48,615 nucleotides of DNA, from the NCBI GenBank assembly GCA_019114625.1, contig DXFD01000060.1, forward strand, positions 1-48,615, written 5' to 3'. The translations under genes and the position numbers were made by a program. A model generated the notes under the pieces. It was not told where the DNA came from. It saw nothing but the letters and a program-made list of their open reading frames with translations, and searched no databases. Of the stretch, positions 36,587 to 45,137 are shown piece after piece. Numbering within the stretch: position 1 is the first letter of the stretch; every line of letters begins with the position of its first letter. The DNA comes from Candidatus Borkfalkia faecigallinarum (GTDB taxonomy: Bacteria; Bacillota; Clostridia; Christensenellales; Borkfalkiaceae).

Positions 36587-36676
36587 GCGCCGTATGGAAA
36601 AGCCGCGCCGTATGGAAAAGCCGCGCCGTATGGAAAAGCTGCGCCGTATGGAAAAACCGCGCCGTACGGGAAAATA
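36587..36676 (+). repeat. 18-bp tandem repeat, about 5 copies (VNTR-like)
   Basis: gcgccgtatggaaaagcc x2, gcgccgtatggaaaagct, gcgccgtatggaaaaacc, gcgccgtacgggaaaata. Confidence 0.95.
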
Positions 36677-36710
36677 TTCGCGCGATTCGCACAGTTTTTC
36701 GGCCGATCGA

Positions 36711-36739
36711 TTGAAAAATCGCCGTAAGTGTGTTATACT
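36711..36739 (+). promoter_or_regulatory. Promoter TTGAAA-N17-TATACT
   Basis: Read directly. Confidence 0.75.
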
Positions 36740-36767
36740 GTAAAAAACAGCAAGGAGGGGCCGCGAT

Positions 36768-37601
36768 TTGAAAACTTTGTTTATTTCCGATCTGGACGGC
36801 ACGCTCCTGACGTCGAAGGAGAACGTGTCCGCGTACAGCCTGGAAGAGCTCAACGAGATGATCGACGGGCACGGGCTGCTCTTTACATACGCGACCGCCC
36901 GTTCCTTGAACTCCGCGGCGAAGGCCTGCTGGGGGCTGCGGCAGAATCTGCCCGTCATCCTGTACAACGGCGCCCTGATCATGGAGCCGTGGAACCGCAG
37001 GATGCTCTACAACAATCACTTCAACGAGGGGCAGCGCGCCTTTTTGCGCGACCTCTTTGAAAAGTACGACGTCTGGCCGCTCGTCTATTCCTTCCGCGGC
37101 GAGACCGAGCGCGTTTCGTGGATCGAGGGGAAGGAGACCTCGGGCGTGCGCCGCTATCTGGAGCGCCGCAAGGGGGACAGGCGTCTCAACCCCGTGCGCG
37201 ACCGCGACGAGGTGCTCGGCGACGAGATCTTCTATTTCAACTGTATCGGAAAGAAGGAGGACCTCGACGCCCTGCACGAAGAGGTGGAGGCCAGCCTCGA
37301 CATCAAGTGCATCTACGAGCAGGAGACCTATCACACCGATTATTGGTGCGAGATCATGCCCGCGGACACTTCGAAGGGGCGCGCGGCGAAGGTCCTGCGC
37401 GAGATCCTCGCGCCGGACAAGATCGTCGCCTTCGGCGACGCGAAGAACGACTGCGAGCTGTTCCGCGCGGCGGACGAGTGCTATGCGGTCAGGAACGCGG
37501 ACGACGCGCTCAAAGCGATCGCCACCTCCGTGATCGGCTATTCGGAGGAGGACGCCGTCGCCAAATTTATCCGGGAGAACCTCGGCCGCTACACGGGATG
37601 A
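36768..37601 (+). CDS. HAD-superfamily hydrolase (Cof type)
   Basis: FISDLDGTLLTSKENVS, FGDAKNDCELF; TTG start. Confidence 0.92.
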   Translation: MKTLFISDLDGTLLTSKENVSAYSLEELNEMIDGHGLLFTYATARSLNSAAKACWGLRQNLPVILYNGALIMEPWNRRMLYNNHFNEGQRAFLRDLFEKYDVWPLVYSFRGETERVSWIEGKETSGVRRYLERRKGDRRLNPVRDRDEVLGDEIFYFNCIGKKEDLDALHEEVEASLDIKCIYEQETYHTDYWCEIMPADTSKGRAAKVLREILAPDKIVAFGDAKNDCELFRAADECYAVRNADDALKAIATSVIGYSEEDAVAKFIRENLGRYTG

Positions 37602-37635
37602 GCCTCAAATACCAATGACAAAGGAGAGACTTGTC

Positions 37636-38193
37636 ATGAAAAAAGAGAGGAAGAAGAGCACATTCTGGCAGGACTTCAAGGCGTTTATCTCGCGCGGCAA
37701 CATCATCGACCTCGCCGTCGGCCTGGTCGTCGGCGCTGCGTTCACCGCCATCGTCAACAGCCTCGTCAACGATATCATCAAGCCGTTCATCGCGCTTTTG
37801 GTCGGCGGCAATTTCAGCGAGCTGGTCGCCGTGCTGCGTCCCGAGGAGGTCAACGAAGCGGGCGAGGTCATCGTCGAGGCGATCACTCTCAATTACGGCA
37901 ACCTGATCATGGCGATCCTGACCTTCCTGATCGACGCGTTCGTCATCTTCACCATCCTGCGGATCGTGCGCAACGCGCAGCGGCGCATGAAGGAGAGCGG
38001 CGAAAAGCTCAAAGAGAAGTTCGCAAAGAAGGGGGAGGCGGAAGAGCCCGCCGCGGAGCCCGCGCAGGAAGCGGCGCCCGCTCCCGAACCGCCGAAGCCT
38101 ACGACGGAAGAGCTGCTCGCGGAGATCCGCGACCTTCTGCGCGCGCAGAACGCAAAGGCGGAGCCCGCCGCGCCGGAAGAGAAAGCCGAATAA
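37636..38193 (+). CDS. mscL: Large-conductance mechanosensitive channel MscL
   Basis: FKAFISRGNIIDLAVGLVVGAAFTAIVNSLVNDIIKPFI. Confidence 0.96.
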   Translation: MKKERKKSTFWQDFKAFISRGNIIDLAVGLVVGAAFTAIVNSLVNDIIKPFIALLVGGNFSELVAVLRPEEVNEAGEVIVEAITLNYGNLIMAILTFLIDAFVIFTILRIVRNAQRRMKESGEKLKEKFAKKGEAEEPAAEPAQEAAPAPEPPKPTTEELLAEIRDLLRAQNAKAEPAAPEEKAE

Positions 38194-38208
38194 AAGCACC
38201 GCGACAAA

Positions 38209-38236
38209 AACGCTTGCATTGTGTCAAGCGTTTTTT
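38209..38236 (+). terminator. Terminator after mscL
   Basis: AACGCTTG-CATTGTGT-CAAGCGTT-TTTT. Confidence 0.85.
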
Positions 38237-38325
38237 CGTGCGCGGACGGAAAAATCGGCTGAAAATTTTTGCAAAACGGCCCCGAAACAGTTTTATAAAA
38301 TTTACGTTTGTGCTATACTTGTTAG

Positions 38326-38570
38326 GGAGAGGGGAAAGGCCTGCGGCGGGATGACGGCGCGCCCTTTTCCGGCTTTCACAAACGAGAAAACGATAGGATG
38401 AATGGGTGGCAGATGATGCTTGTTTCGAACCATGTTCCGCAGGGTATATGTGCGAAGGGCGCTTTGTCCGCCGCAGTTTACCCTTCCGCCGCGAACGGAA
38501 CAAACCATTTGTCTCGGGAAAGCAGAACAGGTTCGTAACGGTACGGGTGTACCTTTGCGGGCCTTTTTTC
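38326..38570 (+). ncRNA. Candidate structured ncRNA upstream of purE, possibly 6S RNA (ssrS)
   Basis: TATACT -10 at 38314; closing stem AAAGGCCTGC(38335)/GCGGGCCTTT(38557) then T tract; nested GCTTTC/GAAAGC, CGAGA/TCTCG, GTTCCG/CGGAAC, GCGAAGGG/CCCTTcCGC rod-like pairing; no credible ORF. Confidence 0.5.
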
Positions 38571-38700
38571 TTGTGCGGGCATCCTTCGGCGCGCCCGCGC
38601 GGGCGCGGCGCAAAGGGGCGGACCGTTCCCGGCTGCCGCCGGGAAGCGAAAAACACGAAAAATACAGCAAAAAACGCGGCATCGCCGCAGGGAGGAACGT

Positions 38701-39198
38701 ATGGCAAAAGTAGCGATCTTAATGGGCAGCAAATCCGACTTTCCGGTCGTAAAGCCCGCCGTCGCGGCGCTCGAAAAATTCGGCATCGAGGCGCAGGTGC
38801 GGGTCATCTCCGCGCACCGCACGCCGGACGCGGCGCACGAATTTGCGGCGAATGCGGAGGCGGACGGCGTCGAAGCGATCATCTGCGCGGCGGGCAAAGC
38901 GGCGCACCTGGGCGGCGTGATCGCCGCGTACACGACCCTTCCCGTCATCGGGCTTCCCGTCAAGACGGATATGATGGGCGGGCTGGACAGTCTTCTCTCC
39001 ATCGTGCAGATGCCCTCGGGTATCCCGGTCGCGACGGTCGGGGTGAACGGCGGCGAGAACGCGGCTCTTTTGGCCGCGCAGATCCTCGCGCTCCGGTATC
39101 CGGAGATCGGCGAAAAGCTGAAGGCGTTCAAAAAACAGATGGCGGAGAAGATCGCCGCCGACGACGCCGCGCTGCAGGAAGAGCTGCGCGCGCTTTGA
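38701..39198 (+). CDS. purE: 5-(carboxyamino)imidazole ribonucleotide mutase
   Basis: MGSKSDFPVVKPA, SAHRTPD. Confidence 0.97.
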   Translation: MAKVAILMGSKSDFPVVKPAVAALEKFGIEAQVRVISAHRTPDAAHEFAANAEADGVEAIICAAGKAAHLGGVIAAYTTLPVIGLPVKTDMMGGLDSLLSIVQMPSGIPVATVGVNGGENAALLAAQILALRYPEIGEKLKAFKKQMAEKIAADDAALQEELRAL

Positions 39199-39228
39199 AA
39201 AAGTTATCAATTTCGGAGGAATACATCC

Positions 39229-39936
39229 ATGAAACAACTCGGTCAGCTGTATGAAGGCAAGGCGAAAAAGGTCTTTGCGACGGACGATCCGGACATCGTG
39301 ATCGTCGACTATAAGGACGACGCGACGGCGTTCAACGGCCTGAAAAAGGGCACGATCGCCGGCAAGGGCGTCATCAACAACAAGATGAGCAACATGATGT
39401 TCCGCATCATGGAGCAGCACGGCATCCCGACCCATTACGTCGAGGAGCTTTCCGACCGCGAGACGGCCGTGAAGAAGGTGCAGATCGTCCCGCTGGAAGT
39501 CATCATCCGCAACACGGCGGCCGGCAGCTTCTCCAAGCGCTACGGCGTGCCCGAAGGCAAAAAGCTGCCCGTCACCGTCCTCGAGTTCAGCTATAAGAAC
39601 GACGACCTCGGCGACCCGCTGATCAACGACTATCACGCGCTCGCGATGGAGCTCGCCACGCCCGAAGAGATCGAGACCATCAAAAAGATGGCGTTCAAGG
39701 TCAACGACATCATGAAGGAATTCTTCAAGACGCTCAACATCGACCTGATCGACTTCAAGCTCGAGTTCGGCCGCTTCAAGGGGCAGATCATCCTCGCGGA
39801 CGAGATCTCGCCGGACACCTGCCGTTTCTGGGATATGACGACGGGCGAAAAGCTGGATAAGGACCGCTTCCGCCGCGACATGGGCGGCGTGGAGGACGCC
39901 TATAAAGAAGTGTTTGCGCGCCTCACTTCCAAGTGA
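39229..39936 (+). CDS. purC: SAICAR synthetase
   Basis: [31 protein letters not shown]. Confidence 0.98.
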   Translation: MKQLGQLYEGKAKKVFATDDPDIVIVDYKDDATAFNGLKKGTIAGKGVINNKMSNMMFRIMEQHGIPTHYVEELSDRETAVKKVQIVPLEVIIRNTAAGSFSKRYGVPEGKKLPVTVLEFSYKNDDLGDPLINDYHALAMELATPEEIETIKKMAFKVNDIMKEFFKTLNIDLIDFKLEFGRFKGQIILADEISPDTCRFWDMTTGEKLDKDRFRRDMGGVEDAYKEVFARLTSK

Positions 39937-39951
39937 GCGGGGGCGGCGTCC

Positions 39952-41376
39952 ATGTATTTGCGAGACGGTAAACTCCCGTCGGACGGGATGCACGAGGAGT
40001 GCGGCGTTTTCGGCGTCTACAGCACCGAAACGCGCGACGTCGCGCACACCGTCTATTACGGGCTGTACGCCCTGCAGCACCGCGGGCAGGAGAGCTGCGG
40101 CATCGCCGTGGCCTATGCCAATCAGATACAATATCATAAGGGGATGGGGCTGGTGCCGGAAGTCTTTGCCGGCGGCAACCTTGATTCCCTCCCGGAAGGG
40201 GACATCGCGATCGGACATGTGCGCTATTCCACGACCGGTTCGAGTTCGCTTCTGAACGCGCAGCCCGTCGTGTTCACGGGCAAATGCGGCAAGATGGCGC
40301 TCGCGCACAACGGCAACCTCACGAACGCCGGCAGCCTGCGCGAAGAGCTCATCCGCGACAACGCCGTTTTCCAGACGAGCATCGACTCGGAGGTCATGGC
40401 GCTGCTCATCAACCGCTACAGCGACGGCGACATCGTCAAGGGCGTCATCGAGGCGTGCGGCCGCTTCTGCGGCTCCTTCGCCCTCGTCGTCATGACGGCG
40501 GATAAGCTGATCGCCGTGCGCGACCCGTACGGGATCCGCCCGCTCGTGCTGGGCAAGCTCCTGGACGATACGATCGTCGCGAGCGAATCGTGCGCGATCG
40601 ACGCGATGGGCGCGACGTTCGTGCGCGACGTAAAGCCCGGCGAAGTCGTCGTCATCGACTCGTCGGGGGAAAAGTCCTATTTCCTCGAACGCAAGGACCG
40701 CACGGCCGCGTGCATCTTCGAGTACGTTTACTTTGCCCGCCCGGACAGCGTCATCGACGGCTGCTGCGTCTATGAAGCGCGCAAGGAGGCGGGGCGCATC
40801 CTCGCCCGTACCTGCAAGATCGACGCGGACATCGTCAGCGGCGTACCCGACTCCGCGGTCGTCGCGGCGCGCGGGTATTCCGAAGTCTCCGGCATCCCGT
40901 ATGCGGAGGCGCTGGAAAAGAACCGCTACGTCGGACGGACCTTCATCCAGCCCGACCAGGCGATGCGCGAGAACAGCGTCAGCCTGAAAATGAACGCGCT
41001 GCGCTCCAACGTCTGCGGCAAGCGGATCATCCTCGTCGACGACTCCATCGTCCGCGGGACGACCAGCCGCCGCATCGTGCGGATGCTGCGCGCCGCCGGC
41101 GCGAAAGAGGTGCACATGATGGTCTGCTCGCCGATCGTGCAGAACCCGTGTTTCCTCGGCATCGATATGCAGTCGCGCTCGCAGCTGATCGGCGCGGGCC
41201 GCTCGGTCGACGAGATCTGCGCGTATATCGAGGCGGATTCCCTGCATTATCTCACGGCCGACCGCCTGAAAGAGGCGTGCGGCAGCTGTAAACTGAATTT
41301 TTGCACCGGCTGCTTCGACGGGAACTATCCGTACCCGCTCGAAGGGTACCGGGAAGATAAATACAAACTCGAGTGA
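39952..41376 (+). CDS. purF: Amidophosphoribosyltransferase
   Basis: HEECGVFGVY, ILVDDSIVRGTTSRRIV. Confidence 0.98.
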   Translation: MYLRDGKLPSDGMHEECGVFGVYSTETRDVAHTVYYGLYALQHRGQESCGIAVAYANQIQYHKGMGLVPEVFAGGNLDSLPEGDIAIGHVRYSTTGSSSLLNAQPVVFTGKCGKMALAHNGNLTNAGSLREELIRDNAVFQTSIDSEVMALLINRYSDGDIVKGVIEACGRFCGSFALVVMTADKLIAVRDPYGIRPLVLGKLLDDTIVASESCAIDAMGATFVRDVKPGEVVVIDSSGEKSYFLERKDRTAACIFEYVYFARPDSVIDGCCVYEARKEAGRILARTCKIDADIVSGVPDSAVVAARGYSEVSGIPYAEALEKNRYVGRTFIQPDQAMRENSVSLKMNALRSNVCGKRIILVDDSIVRGTTSRRIVRMLRAAGAKEVHMMVCSPIVQNPCFLGIDMQSRSQLIGAGRSVDEICAYIEADSLHYLTADRLKEACGSCKLNFCTGCFDGNYPYPLEGYREDKYKLE

Positions 41377-41405
41377 TCTCGGTCACGGCAAGGGAGAAAC
41401 GACCA

Positions 41406-42434
41406 ATGGCAATTTCCTATCAGGACAGTGGTGTCGACGTCGAACGCGGCTACAAAGCGGTCGAGTTGATGAAAAAGCACGTACAGAGCACGTTCAACGC
41501 GAACGTGCTGGGTGATATCGGGTCTTTCGGCGGATTTTATTCGATCGCCGGAGAAAAGATGGCCGAGCCCGTGCTCGTCGCGGGTACGGACGGCGTAGGT
41601 ACCAAGCTCAAATACGCGTTCCTCGCGAACAAGCACGATACGATCGGCATCGATGCGGTCGCCATGTGCGTGAACGACATCGTCTGCCAGGGCGCAAAGC
41701 CGCTTTTCTTCCTCGACTATTTTGCGACGGGCAGGCTTTCGCCCGAAGTGGTCGCGTCGGTCGTGTCCGGCGTGGCGGAAGGGTGCCGCCAGGCGGGCTG
41801 CGCCCTGATCGGCGGCGAAACGGCGGAGATGCCCGGCTTCTATGCGGACGGCGAGTATGACATCGCCGGCTTTGCCGTGGGCATCGCCGACAAGAAGGAC
41901 ATCATCAACGGCAGCTCCATCCGTCCGGGCGACGCGCTGGTCGGCATCGCTTCGAGCGGCATCCATTCCAACGGCTATTCGCTGGTGCGCCGCCTGTTCG
42001 GCGACAGCGGCAATTCGCACGACCTCGACCGCTACGACGACCGCCTGAAAGACAAGGTCCTCAACGTGCTGCTCACGCCCACGCGCATCTATGTGCGCAG
42101 TATCCTTTCCCTCATCCAAAAGGTCAAGGTCAAGGGGATCGCGCACATCACGGGCGGCGGCTTTATCGAGAACATTCCCCGCATTTTCCCCGCGGGCGTC
42201 GGCTGCGAGATCCGCAAGGGTTCCTACCCGGTGCCCGAGATCTTCCGCATCATGCAGGAGCGTTCCGAGCTGAAGGACGAACAGATCTACAACACCTTCA
42301 ACATGGGCATCGGCATGGTCGTCTGCGTGGACAAAAAGGATGTCGCCGCGACGATCGCCGCGCTCGAGTCGACGGGCGAACGCGCCTATGAGATCGGCGA
42401 AACGGTGCAGGGCAAAGGAGTTACCATCCTGTGA
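41406..42434 (+). CDS. purM: Phosphoribosylformylglycinamidine cyclo-ligase
   Basis: SYQDSGVDVERGYKAVELMK, GTDGVGTKLK. Confidence 0.98.
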   Translation: MAISYQDSGVDVERGYKAVELMKKHVQSTFNANVLGDIGSFGGFYSIAGEKMAEPVLVAGTDGVGTKLKYAFLANKHDTIGIDAVAMCVNDIVCQGAKPLFFLDYFATGRLSPEVVASVVSGVAEGCRQAGCALIGGETAEMPGFYADGEYDIAGFAVGIADKKDIINGSSIRPGDALVGIASSGIHSNGYSLVRRLFGDSGNSHDLDRYDDRLKDKVLNVLLTPTRIYVRSILSLIQKVKVKGIAHITGGGFIENIPRIFPAGVGCEIRKGSYPVPEIFRIMQERSELKDEQIYNTFNMGIGMVVCVDKKDVAATIAALESTGERAYEIGETVQGKGVTIL

Positions 42435-43048
42435 AAAAGATAGCGGTATTTGCGAGCGGTTCGGGGAGCGATTTTCAGTCGGTGATCGACGCGAACGAGC
42501 GCGACCCGTTCTGCGAGATCGCGCTGCTCGTCGCCTCGAAGGAGGGGATCGGCGCGCTCGGCCGCGCGGCGCGCCACAACATCCCCGCCGCCGTCTGCCG
42601 CGCGCGCGACTATGCGGATCCCGAACAGTTCGGCGAAGAGCTGATCGCGCTGCTGCGCGCGCACGGCGTCGACTACGTCGTGCTGGCGGGGTATCTGTCC
42701 ATGCTGCCGGAGAATCTGATCCGCGCCTTTCCCGACCGCATCGTCAATATCCACCCGTCCCTGATCCCGAGCTTCTGCGGCAAGGGCTATTACGGCATCA
42801 ACGTGCACCGCGCGGCGATCGAATACGGCGTCAAGGTGTCGGGGCTGACCGTCCATTTCGTGGACGAGCGCTACGACAACGGCGCGATCATTTTGCAGCG
42901 CACCGTTCCCGTCCTGGCGGACGACACGCCCGAAACGCTGCAGGCGCGCATCCTCGAAGAGGAGCATAAGGCGCTGCCGGAGGCGGTGCGGCTGCTTACG
43001 ACCGGCAAGCTGCAAAAGCAGGGGCGCAAAGTCACCGTCGTACATTAA
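42431..43048 (+). CDS. purN: Phosphoribosylglycinamide formyltransferase
   Basis: NIHPSLIPSFCGKGYYGINVH. Confidence 0.97.
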   Translation: MKKIAVFASGSGSDFQSVIDANERDPFCEIALLVASKEGIGALGRAARHNIPAAVCRARDYADPEQFGEELIALLRAHGVDYVVLAGYLSMLPENLIRAFPDRIVNIHPSLIPSFCGKGYYGINVHRAAIEYGVKVSGLTVHFVDERYDNGAIILQRTVPVLADDTPETLQARILEEEHKALPEAVRLLTTGKLQKQGRKVTVVH

Positions 43049-43110
43049 ATCCAAAAACAACCGGCGCCGCTCTGTCTGCGGCAAATATTTTACGATCGGA
43101 GGTCATACCC

Positions 43111-43830
43111 ATGAGCGTTTATACCGTTTCCGATATCGGGGAACTGATCCGCGACAACAGCTATGTCGGCCGCGGCATCGTCATCGGCAAGAGCGAGGAC
43201 GGGAAGAAGGCCGTATTCGCCTATTTCATCATGGGGCGGAGCGAGAACAGCCGCAACCGCGTCTTTCGTGAAGAGGGCGAGAACGTCACGATCTACCCGT
43301 TTGACGCGAGCAAGGTCGAGGACCCGTCCCTCATCATCTATTCGCCCGTCCGCCGCGTCGGCAGCGACGTGGTCGTCACGAACGGCGACCAGACGGATAC
43401 CGTCTGCGATTTCCTGCGGGAGGGCAAGACCTTCGAGCAGGCGCTGGAGACGCGCTGCTTCGAGCCGGACGCCCCCAATTTTACGCCGCGCATCAGCGGG
43501 ATCCTGCAATTTGCGGACGGGGATTTCACCTATAAGATGAGCATCCTCAAGAGCGCGGACGCGGCAGGTTCTGCCTGCAACCGCTATACGTTCGCATACG
43601 CCCCGCTTTGCGGCGTCGGGCATTTCATCCACACCTATAATTGCGACGGGAACCCGATCCCGACGTTTACGGGCGAGCCGGAGCGGGTGCGCATCCCGAA
43701 CGACCTGCACGAATTTGCGGACACCCTCTGGGCGAACCTGAACGAAAGCAACAAGATCTCTCTGTATGTGCGCTACACCGATCTCGCATCCGGCAGCAGC
43801 GAGGGCGTCTTGATCAACAAAAATCAGTAA
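43111..43830 (+). CDS. purO: IMP cyclohydrolase, PurO-type
   Basis: NSYVGRGIVIGKSEDGKKAVFAYFIMGRSENSRNRVF. Confidence 0.9.
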   Translation: MSVYTVSDIGELIRDNSYVGRGIVIGKSEDGKKAVFAYFIMGRSENSRNRVFREEGENVTIYPFDASKVEDPSLIIYSPVRRVGSDVVVTNGDQTDTVCDFLREGKTFEQALETRCFEPDAPNFTPRISGILQFADGDFTYKMSILKSADAAGSACNRYTFAYAPLCGVGHFIHTYNCDGNPIPTFTGEPERVRIPNDLHEFADTLWANLNESNKISLYVRYTDLASGSSEGVLINKNQ

Positions 43831-43843
43831 GGAGAAGGAGAGA

Positions 43844-45028
43844 ATGAAAGAATTCCAGCTCAAATACGGCTGCAACCCCAACCAGAAGCCTTCGCGCATC
43901 TATATGGCGGACGGGTCCGATCTTCCCATCGAGATCCTGAACGGGCGCCCGGGGTACATCAATTTCCTGGACGCGTTCAACAGCTGGCAGCTCGTCAAGG
44001 AACTCAAAAAGAGCACGGGTATGCCCTGCGCCACGTCCTTCAAGCATGTCAGCCCCACGTCGGCGGCCGTCGGCAAAAAGCTGTCCGACCGCCTGAAAAA
44101 GGCATGTTTTGTGGATGATATCGAGGGGCTGGACGACTCGCCGCTCGCCTGCGCCTACGCGCGTGCGCGCGGGACGGACCGCATGTCCTCCTTCGGCGAC
44201 TGGATCGCCCTCTCCGATGTGTGCGACGAAGTCACGGCGAACATCATCAAGCGCGAGGTCTCCGACGGCATCATCGCGCCCGGTTATACGCCGAAGGCGC
44301 TCGAGATCCTCAAAGGCAAAAAGAAGGGCGGCTACAACGTCGTCAGGATCGATGCGGATTACCGTCCGGACCCGATCGAGCACAAGCAGGTGTTCGGCAT
44401 CACGTTCGAGCAGGGCCGCAACGAGTTCAAGATCGACGAAGCGCTCCTGCAAAACATCGTCACCCGCAACAAGGAGCTTCCCGACGCTGCCAAGACCGAT
44501 CTGATCATCTCCCTCATCACGCTCAAATACACCCAGTCCAACTCCGTCTGTTTTGCGGCGGACGGGCAGGCGATCGGCGTCGGGGCAGGGCAGCAGTCGC
44601 GCATCCATTGCACGCGGCTCGCCGGCAGCAAGGCGGATCTGTGGCACCTGCGCCAGAGCGACAAAGTGCTCGGCCTGCAGTTTGCCGAAAACGTCAGCCG
44701 TCCCGATAAAAACAACATCATCGACATCTATCTGTCCGACGAGTGCGAGGACGTCCTCGGCGACGACGTGTGGAAGCAGTACTTCGCCGTCCGCCCCGAG
44801 CCGTTCACGAAAGAGGAGCAGCGCGCCTATCTTTCCAAGATCGGCGGCGTCTCGCTGGGCAGCGACGCCTTCTTCCCGTTCTCGGACAACATCGAGCGCG
44901 CGCGCAAGAGCGGCGTCAGCTATATCGCGCAGCCGGGCGGTTCCGTGCGCGACGACCTCGTCATCGAGGCGTGCGACAAGTACGGCATGGTCATGGCGTT
45001 CACCGGTATGCGCCTGTTCCATCACTGA
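43844..45028 (+). CDS. Stand-alone AICAR transformylase (PurH C-terminal domain / PurV)
   Basis: LKYGCNPNQKPSRIY, TSFKHVSPTSAAVG, KYTQSNSVCFAADGQAIGVGAGQQSRIHCTRLA. Confidence 0.95.
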   Translation: MKEFQLKYGCNPNQKPSRIYMADGSDLPIEILNGRPGYINFLDAFNSWQLVKELKKSTGMPCATSFKHVSPTSAAVGKKLSDRLKKACFVDDIEGLDDSPLACAYARARGTDRMSSFGDWIALSDVCDEVTANIIKREVSDGIIAPGYTPKALEILKGKKKGGYNVVRIDADYRPDPIEHKQVFGITFEQGRNEFKIDEALLQNIVTRNKELPDAAKTDLIISLITLKYTQSNSVCFAADGQAIGVGAGQQSRIHCTRLAGSKADLWHLRQSDKVLGLQFAENVSRPDKNNIIDIYLSDECEDVLGDDVWKQYFAVRPEPFTKEEQRAYLSKIGGVSLGSDAFFPFSDNIERARKSGVSYIAQPGGSVRDDLVIEACDKYGMVMAFTGMRLFHH

Positions 45029-45031
45029 TCG

Positions 45032-45078
45032 AAAAAGCCCCGAGAGGACGCTGTTTTCAGGCGTACTCTCGCTTTTTC
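45032..45078. terminator. Strong hairpin within pur cluster between AICARFT and purD
   Basis: AAAAAGC-ccc-GAGAGGACGC-TGTTTTCAG-GCGTACTCTC-GCTTTTT. Confidence 0.8.
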
Positions 45079-45082
45079 TTGT

Positions 45083-45112
45083 ATATGCAGAGTACTCTAT
45101 CAGACATAATTC
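45083..45112 (+). repeat. Dispersed 30-bp motif, copy D
   Basis: ATATGCAGAGTACTCTATCAGACATAATTC. Confidence 0.75.
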
Positions 45113-45137
45113 AATTCTAATCACGGAGGAAAGCGGT

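Noticed and set aside
36587-36676. CRISPR-like array
   Set aside because: 18-bp units are directly contiguous with no spacers; a simple tandem repeat. No cas genes nearby.
36426-36743. 105-aa ORF with RRMEKP repeats overlapping the ABC ATPase stop
   Set aside because: Not called as CDS: product is repeat/basic, ends within the next promoter, and lacks homologous character; kept only as a note in the VNTR finding.
38326-38570. Purine (guanine/adenine) or ykkC/PRPP riboswitch before purE
   Set aside because: Could not find the conserved core sequences of those classes by eye; the 6S-like fold is the better, still tentative, reading.
45083-45112. Dispersed motif as a standard sigma70 promoter
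   Set aside because: CATAAT could pass as a -10, but the conserved TTTGC lies only about 14 bp upstream in all copies and copy B lacks CATAAT; kept as a motif of unknown function.
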